From an uncultured Ruminococcus sp. (GTDB lineage Bacteria > Bacillota > Clostridia > Lachnospirales > Lachnospiraceae), in assembly GCA_900555215.1 (NCBI GenBank), contig USKR01000111.1, forward strand, positions 1 through 5,287: a stretch of 5,287 bases of DNA, in the 5' to 3' direction. Under the pieces are notes generated by a model. That model did no database searches. It had not been told where the DNA came from and worked only from the letters and a program-made list of their open reading frames with translations. The translations under genes were made by a program, and so were the position numbers. How positions within the stretch are numbered: position 1 is the first letter of the stretch; each line of letters begins with the position of its first letter. Of the stretch, positions 1 to 5,024 are shown piece by piece.

Positions 1-852
1 GGAACGGTAGTTCTGCTCCAGTTTGATCACACGGGCATCCGGGAACTCCTTCTCAAAATCAAGAATGTTGCGGATATTCGCCCCCCGGAATTTATAGATC
101 GACTGATCGTCATCTCCGACAACACAGAGATTTCTGTATTTCCCGGCCAGCAGGCTGACCAGCTTAAACTGCACGGTATTCGTGTCCTGATACTCGTCCA
201 CCATGATGTAGCGGAACCGTTCCTGATAACTTTCCCTCACATCCGGCTGTGTATCGAGAAGCTGTACAGTCTTCACAAGCAGGTCGTCAAAATCCAGCGC
301 ATTGTTCGCGCGAAGCTGCGCATCGTATTCCCGATATGCCTTCGCGATCTGCTGCTGCGCAAAGTCACCGCCCGCATTCAGTTCGAACTCCTCAGGCATG
401 ATCATTTCATTCTTTGCAGAGGAGATGACGGACAGGAGCATCCGCTCTTTAAACCGTTTCGTATCAAGATCAACCTTACGGCACACTTCTTTCATCAGCG
501 TTTTCTGATCATCTGTGTCATAGATCGTAAAACGGTTATCATATCCGAGTCTGTCTATATATCGTCTCAGTATCCTCACACACGCCGAGTGAAAGGTGCT
601 CACCCAGATACTCTCTGATCCGAATCCTACCAGATCATCCACCCTCTGACGCATTTCTCCCGCCGCTTTGTTGGTAAAAGTAATGGCAAGGATATTCCAC
701 GGATTAACCCCCATCTCCTCGATCAGATATGCAATACGGTGGGTCAGCACCCTGGTCTTTCCCGAGCCTGCCCCCGCAAGGATGAGAAGAGGTCCTTCCG
801 TGTGAAATACTGCGTCTTTCTGCGGTTCATTCAGCGTATCATATATACTCAT
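1..852 (-). CDS. pcrA: ATP-dependent DNA helicase PcrA (UvrD/Rep family), N-terminal 284 residues, cut by window edge
   Basis: PcrA is the essential 3'-5' SF1A helicase of Gram-positive bacteria, acting in nucleotide-excision repair, rolling-circle replication and clearance of RecA or stalled polymerases. The reading frame is open from the ATG at 852 to base 1, exactly 284 codons. SF1 motifs are in order: Walker A AGAGSGKT at residues 26-33, motif Ia ITFTNKAAGEM at 57-67, STFHS at 85-89, Walker B/motif II VDEYQD at 218-223, motif III with VVGDDDQSIYKFRGA at 244-258, and motif IV QNYRS at 280-284, where the window ends. The start MSIYDTLNEPQ is typical of the family, and AAGGAG stands six bases upstream. 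Full PcrA proteins are about 720-750 residues, so roughly the C-terminal 60% lies outside. Transcription comes from the promoter at 917-945, which carries a LexA box. No pcrB precedes it, unlike in Bacillus. UvrD is simply the proteobacterial name for the same family. Confidence 0.96.
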   Translation of the reverse strand, partial: MSIYDTLNEPQKDAVFHTEGPLLILAGAGSGKTRVLTHRIAYLIEEMGVNPWNILAITFTNKAAGEMRQRVDDLVGFGSESIWVSTFHSACVRILRRYIDRLGYDNRFTIYDTDDQKTLMKEVCRKVDLDTKRFKERMLLSVISSAKNEMIMPEEFELNAGGDFAQQQIAKAYREYDAQLRANNALDFDDLLVKTVQLLDTQPDVRESYQERFRYIMVDEYQDTNTVQFKLVSLLAGKYRNLCVVGDDDQSIYKFRGANIRNILDFEKEFPDARVIKLEQNYRS

Positions 853-916
853 CTGTATCTCCTTAATATCCTGTAAATAAATGTCTGGCACACACATTTT
901 TTTGTGATTCCTGTCT

Positions 917-945
917 ATTATCGAACATGTTTTCGCTAAAGTCAA
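917..945 (-). promoter_or_regulatory. sigma-A promoter of pcrA
   Basis: On the minus strand TTGACT (940-945) and GATAAT (917-922) are separated by exactly 17 bp, each one mismatch from the consensus. Transcription would start near 910, giving a leader of about 58 nt before the ATG at 852. The spacer is almost filled by a LexA-type palindrome. Confidence 0.8.
922..935. promoter_or_regulatory. LexA (Cheo/SOS) box in the pcrA promoter
   Basis: CGAACATGTTTTCG matches the Gram-positive LexA operator CGAAC-N4-GTTCG at nine of ten defined bases (T for G in the right half). It sits between the -35 and -10 of the pcrA promoter, touching the -10, where a bound repressor would block polymerase. SOS control of uvrD/pcrA-type helicases is known in other bacteria. 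That LexA acts here is inference from the match and its position. Confidence 0.75.
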
Positions 946-958
946 CCAGATTTTCCAC

Positions 959-987
959 TTGCCATATAGTTTTGGTTACTATATAAT
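959..987 (+). promoter_or_regulatory. sigma-A promoter of the DUF1836 gene
   Basis: TTGCCA (959-964), a 17-bp spacer, and a perfect TATAAT (982-987). The start point would be near 994, leaving a leader of only about 14 nt that begins almost at the ribosome binding site GGGGTGA (997-1003). Its -35 lies 14 bp from the -35 of the divergent pcrA promoter, so the two polymerase footprints would overlap. Confidence 0.8.
964..984. promoter_or_regulatory. inverted repeat overlapping the DUF1836 promoter, possible operator
   Basis: ATATAGT (964-970) and ACTATAT (978-984) are perfect reverse complements separated by 7 bp. The repeat fills the promoter spacer and covers half of the -10. The geometry fits a dimeric DNA-binding protein; the downstream HTH protein is the natural candidate (autoregulation), but nothing in the sequence proves which protein binds. 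Part of the symmetry comes from the AT-rich -10 itself. Confidence 0.5.
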
Positions 988-1007
988 GAATACACTGGGG
1001 TGATAAA

Positions 1008-1610
1008 ATGAAAATCGACACAAATGATATATTAAAAAGTATTTTTGAAAGCCTGGACCATGTTGACTACATCCGTCCGGAAGAAATTCCAAATATCGAC
1101 CTGTATATGGATCAGGTGACTACTTTTATGGACGAACATCTCTCCTCCACCAAACGTTACGGCGAGGACAAGATCCTGACTAAGACCATGATCAATAATT
1201 ATTCAAAAAACAATCTCCTTCCGCCGTCAGTGAAGAAAAAATATTCCAAGGAACATGTTCTCCTTCTGATCCTGATCTATTATTTTAAAAATATCCTTTC
1301 TATCAAGGATATTGAGACGATCCTGGCGCCCTTGCGCGAGAAATACTTTTCCGGCGGTCAGTCCCTTTCTCTCTCCGAGGTATACCGGGAGGTCTGCGAG
1401 ATAGAAAAATCCCGCATTGAACCCATGAAAGCATCAGTTCAGGAAGCATATGAAAAGTCAGGGCAGGCTTTCCAGAGCATGCCGGAAGGAGAAGGCAGAG
1501 ACGAACTGAGACTGTTCGCTTTTCTGTGCAGTTTAAGCTTTGACGTATATCTCAAAAAAATGATGATCGAGAAACTTATCGATGAACTCGCTTCAAAAGA
1601 AAAGGAGTAA
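1008..1610 (+). CDS. DUF1836 family protein with MerR-like helix-turn-helix
   Basis: A 200-residue soluble protein with no signal peptide or membrane segment. Residues about 20-110 look like the DUF1836 domain common in Clostridia and lactobacilli. Within it, LTKTMINNYSKNNLLPPSVKK (57-77) followed by KYSKEHVLLLILIYYFKNILSIKDIETIL reads like a MerR-type N-terminal HTH: helix-turn-helix, a 'wing' with NYSKNNLLPPS, then the recognition of a YSKEH box. The C-terminal 90 residues are helical and charged and may dimerise or bind a ligand. The ATG at 1008 follows GGGGTGA by four bases and starts at the expected distance from a consensus promoter. It is a single-gene unit transcribed away from pcrA. 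Its TAA stop lies inside the left arm of the palindrome at 1606-1730. A transcription-regulator role is inference; no member's target is known to me. Confidence 0.88.
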   Translation: MKIDTNDILKSIFESLDHVDYIRPEEIPNIDLYMDQVTTFMDEHLSSTKRYGEDKILTKTMINNYSKNNLLPPSVKKKYSKEHVLLLILIYYFKNILSIKDIETILAPLREKYFSGGQSLSLSEVYREVCEIEKSRIEPMKASVQEAYEKSGQAFQSMPEGEGRDELRLFAFLCSLSFDVYLKKMMIEKLIDELASKEKE

Positions 1611-1730
1611 ATCTGGATTTGCGGGTGAGGACGAGAGGCGGAAAAACGTCCGAAAACCTTTCAATATATCGCTTCGGTGTTTTCGGACCCTTTACTCACT
1701 CCCAGGCTCCCCGACAAATCCAGATTTACT
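1606..1730. repeat. 125-bp imperfect palindrome with perfect 16-bp terminal inverted repeats
   Basis: AGTAAATCTGGATTTG (1606-1621) is repeated exactly in inverted orientation at 1715-1730. Moving inward, CGGG (1622-1625) pairs with CCCG (1710-1713), and GTCCGAAAAC (1648-1657) pairs with GTTTTCGGAC (1679-1688) around a loop of about 20 bases, with poorly matched stretches between. Both halves can be aligned over most of their length, so the whole unit is one long hairpin. The left arm supplies the TAA of the DUF1836 gene (1608-1610), and the right arm the TAA of the convergent zinc-ribbon gene (1726-1728). It could be a small palindromic mobile repeat (MITE or REP-like) or an elaborate bidirectional terminator. 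No transposase is present and no clear target duplication is visible beyond a possible TA. Confidence 0.7.
1642..1688 (-). terminator. intrinsic terminator of the sigma-factor operon
   Basis: Read on the minus strand, GTCCGAAAAC (1688-1679) pairs with GTTTTCGGAC (1657-1648), with three more ACC/GGT pairs across a one-base bulge. G and a TTTTT run (1646-1642) follow. It lies about 38 bases beyond the stop of the last gene of the minus-strand operon, within the larger palindrome. On the plus strand only a short CCCTTTAC follows the hairpin, so termination of the DUF1836 transcript there would be weaker. Confidence 0.65.
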
Positions 1731-2631
1731 GTATCGTGATTTCCGAAGTGACATCCTCCACCCCATTGATCTGAAGTCTGACATGGATCTTCCCTTCCTC
1801 AAATCCTTCCAAAGGATATTCCAGTGGTTCTGAGAGATCCGTCACATCCACGGATTCTGCCTTATCCCCCTGCACCAGCCAAAGGATCAGGCTTGATCCG
1901 TCCGGCACAGTACCGCAGGAAATGTCAGCATACAGCTTTTGTGCCTCCGCATCCTCGATCCTCATATTCCTTTCTTCCACAAATCCATCGCTTGCCCGTT
2001 TAAAGCTTAAGTTCCAGACTCCGTCCCAGTAATTGCTTACGCTCATCTGGATCACTCCCAGATTCCACACTCTTTCATCGGACGAGGGATCTGTATTCAC
2101 ATTCCCGGCTCCGGACGCGCTCACGATAAGCCCAGTCAGGCATACGATCATAAACACGAGGCTGACCATGCCTCCGGCTATATATCTTTTGTGGTGCATC
2201 TTTTTATTTTCCATGTTTTCCGTTTCCTCCCTATTTTGAATATATGCTCCGCATTCCTCACAGTATTTTGCCCGCAGCGGTACAAGATGCCCGCAGGCAG
2301 GGCAGGGGTTTTTGATGTCCCGCCGCCTTAAGAAATATATCAGAAGCCCGATCATAGGGGTTGCGAGAAAAATAATAATGACCCAGAGCACAGGATCATC
2401 CCCCCGCTTTCGGCAGTCCTGATATACCCACGCGCCAAAGAATACAGACATGAACAGCCAAAAAAGGATTCCGCCCATGAGAAACAGAGGGACAGCTATT
2501 GCAATTCCGCTAAATCCATCGCTTACAGCAAAAAACACCGCAAATCTTACAAAAATAAATAAAATTATGATCGCTGCAGCCCAGATCAGCCATCGGCGTT
2601 TCCGGGTGTTCGTTTTATTATGCATTTTCAT
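1726..2631 (-). CDS. four-TM zinc-ribbon membrane protein, third gene of the ECF sigma operon
   Basis: 301 residues. A basic N-terminus (KTNTRKRRW) leads into TM1 (about 14-36), TM2 (43-70) and TM3 (81-101). The stretch AWVYQDCRKRGDDPVLW (67-83) into TM3, ending LLIYFLRRRD, resembles the PLDc_N-like hairpin of envelope-stress accessory proteins such as YxlE. A zinc ribbon follows: C110, C113, C124, C127 (CPAC-x10-CEEC), then a charged linker, TM4 (151-171), and a 130-residue C-terminal domain that would lie outside the cell and is rich in beta-like, Trp-containing segments (WDGVWNLSF 202-210; LILWLVQGD 248-256). The ATG at 2631 overlaps the preceding gene by 14 bp and has AGGAGGGG nine bases upstream; a second ATG at 2625 is less well placed. 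Its stop lies in the right arm of the 125-bp palindrome. I infer a sensory or accessory role for the sigma module. The ligand is unknown. Confidence 0.85.
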   Translation of the reverse strand: MKMHNKTNTRKRRWLIWAAAIIILFIFVRFAVFFAVSDGFSGIAIAVPLFLMGGILFWLFMSVFFGAWVYQDCRKRGDDPVLWVIIIFLATPMIGLLIYFLRRRDIKNPCPACGHLVPLRAKYCEECGAYIQNREETENMENKKMHHKRYIAGGMVSLVFMIVCLTGLIVSASGAGNVNTDPSSDERVWNLGVIQMSVSNYWDGVWNLSFKRASDGFVEERNMRIEDAEAQKLYADISCGTVPDGSSLILWLVQGDKAESVDVTDLSEPLEYPLEGFEEGKIHVRLQINGVEDVTSEITIQ

Positions 2632-3007
2632 ATCCCTTCCCCTCCTTTTTATTTACAAAAATGGATATATTCTCTCTGAGATCCGTTCTTTTAATCCCTG
2701 CCAGAGTAATCACTACACCTGCCAATCCCATATAAGCGCAAACCAAAGCTCCCAGTACTGCAAGATAGAGATTATTGATCAGAAGGATAAGGACTGCCCC
2801 CAGCATGAGAAATATAATAAGATTCAATATCATAGGCAGATACCAGAGGGAAATACTCCTACCCGCTGTGCCCTGTCTGCGGAACCGTTCCCGCTCATAA
2901 AGCTCTGCCTTCAGTTCATTATTCAGTCTGACAGCAGGCTTATCTCTGGTTTTGAGTGCCTCCAGGATCAATTCATCAAACTTTGTATCAAAATCTTTCT
3001 TCTCCAT
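2618..3007 (-). CDS. two-TM protein next to ECF sigma factor, probable anti-sigma (YxlC-like) partner
   Basis: 129 residues. A charged cytoplasmic N-terminus of about 50 residues (DFDTKFDELILEALKTRDKP, then LNNELKAELYERERFRR) is largely helical. Two membrane segments follow (about 54-78 and 80-105), and a short basic tail, so both ends should face the cytoplasm. Size, topology and position directly after an ECF sigma factor match small membrane anti-sigma factors such as YxlC of the Bacillus SigY system; I see no zinc-binding HxxxCxxC (ZAS) motif. The ATG at 3007 overlaps the sigma gene by 20 bp, with GGAGG nine bases upstream, and its own end overlaps the next gene by 14 bp, so translation is probably coupled across all three. 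Anti-sigma activity is inferred from context and topology, not from a recognised catalytic or binding motif. Confidence 0.85.
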   Translation of the reverse strand: MEKKDFDTKFDELILEALKTRDKPAVRLNNELKAELYERERFRRQGTAGRSISLWYLPMILNLIIFLMLGAVLILLINNLYLAVLGALVCAYMGLAGVVITLAGIKRTDLRENISIFVNKKEGKGYENA

Positions 3008-3521
3008 AACCAGCTTCCTCCAATCTTTTTTTAATCATCTTTCTGCCTTTAAACAGACGGCTTTTCACTGTTCCGGGAGACTTTCCCGTCATCCTTCCGA
3101 TCTGTTCGACTTTGAATTCAAAGAGGTAAAACAATATCAGCGGAATCCGAAATTTGTCGGGCAGCTCCTGAATGATCCGGCTGATCTCAGATATCATCTC
3201 TCTGTGGAAATAGTCTGCTTCTATATCTTCTCCGGAACAAATCGTATATTCCCGCTCATCTTCTATGTTCATACACTGTACTATCCCGCTTCGCCGCGCT
3301 GCTTTCCTCCTGCTGCTCTTCCACTGGTTGTGCGCCGCGACAAAGAAAAAAGCACGGGGATTTTTCTCCCATTCCAAAGTAAAGCTGCACTCCAATGCCT
3401 TCAGGAACGTCTGCTGGTACAGATCTTCCGCATCCTCTCTGTTCATGCAGAGCTTCAGGCAGAACCTGTAAACATCCGCCCCGAATTCATCAATACATCT
3501 TTCTATTTCCCTCGCCTCCAA
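2988..3521 (-). CDS. ECF (extracytoplasmic function) RNA polymerase sigma factor
   Basis: 177 residues, the usual ECF length, with only regions sigma-2 and sigma-4. Region 2 spans about 12-75: DVYRFCLKLCMNREDAEDLYQQTFLKAL (16-43) is the core-binding and -10 recognition helix set, followed by PRAFFFVAAHNQWKSSRRK. Region 4 spans about 117-168: LPDKFRIPLILFYLFEFKVEQIGRMTG then SPGTVKSRLFKGRKMIKKRL, the HTH that reads the -35. The start is a TTG at 3521: GGAGGTGA lies four bases upstream, and the first in-frame ATG (residue 26) would delete half of region 2. It heads an overlapping operon with a two-TM protein and a zinc-ribbon membrane protein. An ECF-style promoter 40-67 bases upstream suggests autoregulation. 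The layout resembles SigY of Bacillus, but orthology is not established, so no symbol is given. Confidence 0.95.
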   Translation of the reverse strand: MEAREIERCIDEFGADVYRFCLKLCMNREDAEDLYQQTFLKALECSFTLEWEKNPRAFFFVAAHNQWKSSRRKAARRSGIVQCMNIEDEREYTICSGEDIEADYFHREMISEISRIIQELPDKFRIPLILFYLFEFKVEQIGRMTGKSPGTVKSRLFKGRKMIKKRLEEAGYGEERF

Positions 3522-3560
3522 AGCCTCACCTCCATTTGCTTCTTTAATCTTTTCACTCTA

Positions 3561-3588
3561 TATACGCCGCCAGTTATGCTCTGGTTCA
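3561..3588 (-). promoter_or_regulatory. ECF-type promoter of the sigma operon, probable autoregulation
   Basis: On the minus strand TGAACC (3588-3583), a 16-bp spacer, then CGTATA (3566-3561). Bacillus ECF sigma factors read TGAAAC with about 16 bp to CGT(A/C), so this differs by one base. A start near 3553 gives a leader of roughly 32 nt before the TTG start at 3521. No good sigma-A promoter is evident in the interval between the upstream terminator and the gene. Confidence 0.7.
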
Positions 3589-3606
3589 TTTTTTATTTTT
3601 TTGCAT

Positions 3607-3660
3607 AAGAAAACCGGAAACCCTGCATATATCCATGACGGTTTCCGGTTGTTTATTTTC
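3607..3660. terminator. bidirectional intrinsic terminator between yerC and the sigma operon
   Basis: AACCGGAAACC (3612-3622) and GGTTTCCGGTT (3640-3650) form a perfect 11-bp stem with a 17-base loop. On the minus strand it is followed by TTCTTA directly after a TT-ending stem, and on the plus strand by GTTTATTTT. It lies about 35-70 bases after the yerC stop, so its main job is to end the yerC transcript and insulate the ECF promoter. Confidence 0.85.
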
Positions 3661-3683
3661 CGGTATTCAGACAATCCACAAAA

Positions 3684-3992
3684 TCAATCGTCTTTTTGCT
3701 CTTCATCCTTATCAATGCGCTCAAACACCATATCATAGCCATCGTTTCCGTAGTTCAGGGAACGATTGACACGGCTGATCGTAGCCGTCGAAGCGCCTGT
3801 CTGCTCTGCGATCTCCAGATATGTTTTCTGTTCTCTTAACATTTTTGCGACCTCAAACCTCTGGGATAGTGAGAGCAGCTCATTGATCGTGCAGATATCC
3901 TCGAAAAATATATAACATTCTTCTTTATTTTCCAGACTGAGAATGGCTTTAAAAAGATAGTCGACTGCCTCTGTCCTTATCTTCTTACTCAT
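3684..3992 (-). CDS. yerC: TrpR-like DNA-binding regulator, YerC/YecD family
   Basis: 102 residues, the standard length of the YerC/YecD branch of the TrpR family. The all-helical TrpR fold is recognisable: TEAVDYLFKAILSLENKEECYIFFEDICTINELLSLSQRFEVAKML forms the dimerising helices (7-52), and TYLEIAEQTGASTATISRVNRSLNYG (57-82) is the HTH. The acidic tail DKDEEQKDD is typical. The start is the ATG at 3992 (MSKKIRTE), with AAGGAG eight bases upstream; the frame stays open back to another ATG at 4046 but no ribosome binding site precedes it. In Bacillus yerC is close to pcrA, as here. Comparative genomics has linked some Firmicute members to control of histidine genes (HisR). Whether this one does is not shown here. 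It has its own promoter with an overlapping palindrome, and a terminator follows. Confidence 0.92.
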   Translation of the reverse strand: MSKKIRTEAVDYLFKAILSLENKEECYIFFEDICTINELLSLSQRFEVAKMLREQKTYLEIAEQTGASTATISRVNRSLNYGNDGYDMVFERIDKDEEQKDD

Positions 3993-4005
3993 AAATATGT
4001 CTCCT

Positions 4006-4062
4006 TTATAAGCCCTGCGGCAAAAATCTGACCAGGACGCAGGCATCTGATATGTATGGCAT
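4006..4062 (-). CDS. possible 18-residue leader ORF upstream of yerC
   Basis: In the yerC leader an ATG at 4062 opens MPYISDACVLVRFLPQGL and stops with TAA (4008-4006). The last base of the stop is the first base of the yerC ribosome binding site AAGGAG (4006-4001). GGAGGG (4076-4071) lies eight bases before the ATG, a good spacing. The start codon sits within the hairpin GATATG/CATATC (4049-4054 with 4060-4065). There is no run of one amino acid as in classical attenuators, so coupling or reinitiation into yerC is more likely than attenuation. It may also be chance. Confidence 0.35.
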   Translation of the reverse strand: MPYISDACVLVRFLPQGL

Positions 4063-4089
4063 ATCCCTGTCCCTCCAAGTCGCTCCTAT

Positions 4090-4118
4090 ATTTTAGCACA
4101 CTAAACTTTTAAAGTCCA
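4090..4118 (-). promoter_or_regulatory. probable yerC promoter
   Basis: On the minus strand TGGACT (4118-4113), 17 bp, TAAAAT (4095-4090). The -35 is four of six and the -10 five of six. A start near 4083 would give a leader of about 90 nt. No clear terminator is seen after the upstream PHP gene, so read-through from that gene could also contribute. Confidence 0.55.
4092..4105. promoter_or_regulatory. palindrome overlapping the yerC -10, possible operator
   Basis: TTTAGCACACTAAA is a perfect 5-bp inverted repeat with a 4-bp centre (TTTAG-N4-CTAAA). It covers most of the -10 and the adjacent spacer. TrpR itself binds CTAG-rich palindromes at its own promoter, so self-repression by YerC is a reasonable inference. 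A short AT-rich palindrome can also arise by chance. Confidence 0.45.
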
Positions 4119-4152
4119 CCATTTTATTTTTCAGACTTCCCGAACTCCCCGG

Positions 4153-4869
4153 TCACTGAATATTCAGGAACTTTTTCAACCGGTCCCAATCTGTTGTTAT
4201 CACCAGCTCCTCCGGGAAATTGCAATACTCTAACACTTCTTTGACATAAGTGAAATTTCCGGCATCCGCATCCACATGGGCATCGCTTCCGGTTGTCACG
4301 GGTACCTCATACTGCCTGCACAGATCCAGCATGGTGAGGATGTTTTCTCTTGTTCCTTTCCTGCTGCTCTGAGGACGCATGGAAGAATTATTAATCTCAA
4401 GAAGCGTTCCTGTCTCTTTCGCCGTACGCACCAGAGTTTCATAGTCAAAAGGAAATCTTCCGTCATCCGGGTGTCCGATGATATGGATATATGGCTTTTT
4501 CATGACCTCCACATATGCCCGGATATTTTCTTCCGGCGTATGATCCAGACCGTAGCAGGGAGGATGGATGCTTGCCACCACAATGTCAAGATCCCGGCAG
4601 GTCTTTTCAGGAAGATCGACCGTTCCGTCCGGATCCATGATATTGACTTCAGCTCCCATCAGAAGCCGTACGCCATCTGCTTCCCTGGGGACTACATCCA
4701 GGTTTTGAAAGTAAAACAGCCCGCATGTGCCCGGCATTTCCGGAGCGTGCTCTGTAAGCGCAAGTGCCTTGAGTCCACGCAGCTTCGCTGCCGAAGCCAT
4801 TTCTTTGATAGTACTGTACGCATGTCCGCTTGCCAGGGTATGGGCGTGTGTGTCTGCAATAATCTTCAT
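4153..4869 (-). CDS. PHP-domain metal-dependent phosphatase, YcdX type
   Basis: 238 residues, close to the 245 of E. coli YcdX, covering one complete PHP barrel. All nine expected metal ligands are visible with YcdX-like spacing: H8 and H10 (DTHAH), H16, H41 (TEHAP), E74 (GAEVN), H102 (SIHPP), H133 (GHPDD), D196 and H198 (GSDAH). These build the trinuclear site that hydrolyses phosphomonoesters. The natural substrate is unknown. HisJ/HisK histidinol-phosphatases are in the same superfamily but are somewhat longer and have extra insertions, so that role is possible but not favoured. I chose the ATG at 4869 (MKIIADTHAH) because AAAGGAG lies seven bases upstream; ATGs at 4875 and 4887 lack a properly spaced site. 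It precedes yerC by 160 bp on the same strand and diverges from the small ORF at 5025. Confidence 0.93.
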   Translation of the reverse strand: MKIIADTHAHTLASGHAYSTIKEMASAAKLRGLKALALTEHAPEMPGTCGLFYFQNLDVVPREADGVRLLMGAEVNIMDPDGTVDLPEKTCRDLDIVVASIHPPCYGLDHTPEENIRAYVEVMKKPYIHIIGHPDDGRFPFDYETLVRTAKETGTLLEINNSSMRPQSSRKGTRENILTMLDLCRQYEVPVTTGSDAHVDADAGNFTYVKEVLEYCNFPEELVITTDWDRLKKFLNIQ

Positions 4870-4945
4870 TCTCATTCTCCTTTTCATTTATTGATTTCGC
4901 CGTCAACAGCCGGCATCTGTATGTCACAAACATGTATCATAGGAC

Positions 4946-4973
4946 AGTATATCACATTTCCCCGGGAATACAA
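4946..4973 (-). promoter_or_regulatory. probable promoter of the PHP phosphatase gene
   Basis: On the minus strand TTGTAT (4973-4968), 16 bp, TATACT (4951-4946), with an extended TGA directly before the -10 (TGATATACT). The start would be near 4939, giving a leader of about 70 nt to the ATG at 4869. The interval 4870-4940 shows no other clear signal to me. Confidence 0.6.
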
Positions 4974-4974
4974 T
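4947..4974 (+). promoter_or_regulatory. tentative plus-strand promoter (sigma-E-like) for the small ORF
   Basis: GTATATC (4947-4953), 13 bp, AATACAAT (4967-4974) resembles the sporulation sigma-E pattern: seven of eight in the -10 and an ATAT core in the -35. The same bases also serve the minus-strand promoter of the PHP gene, so the match may be incidental. No convincing sigma-A promoter for the plus strand was found nearby. Confidence 0.22.
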
Positions 4975-5024
4975 TTTCCCGTCCGGAGATACTAGTGAAA
5001 AAATATAAGACGAGGTGGACTATT

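Noticed and set aside
302..508. 68-codon plus-strand frame inside pcrA
   Set aside because: It is antisense to strongly conserved helicase sequence and has no supporting signals.
879..899. AAATGT/ACATTT inverted repeat in the pcrA leader
   Set aside because: Only six AT-rich pairs with a 9-base loop and no U-run or conserved feature, so too weak to call a regulatory hairpin.
1582..1833. 83-codon plus-strand frame crossing the palindrome
   Set aside because: It overlaps the end of the DUF1836 gene out of frame, runs through the hairpin and antisense to the zinc-ribbon gene, and has no ribosome binding site of its own.
2450..3608. Long plus-strand open frames (2450-3034 and 2952-3608)
   Set aside because: They lie antisense to the sigma operon, lack ribosome binding sites and family features, and overlap each other. 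The minus-strand frames have clear domains and coupled starts.
3993..4046. 18-residue N-terminal extension of YerC from the ATG at 4046
   Set aside because: No ribosome binding site precedes 4046, whereas AAGGAG is ideally placed for 3992, and family members start MSKK-like at that point.
4649..4933. 94-codon minus-strand frame overlapping the PHP gene start
   Set aside because: It is a frame-shifted shadow of the PHP coding sequence with no domain.
4276..4995. 239-codon plus-strand open frame opposite the PHP gene
   Set aside because: The minus strand carries all nine PHP metal ligands. The plus frame is Cys/His/Ser-rich with no recognisable domain or ribosome site.
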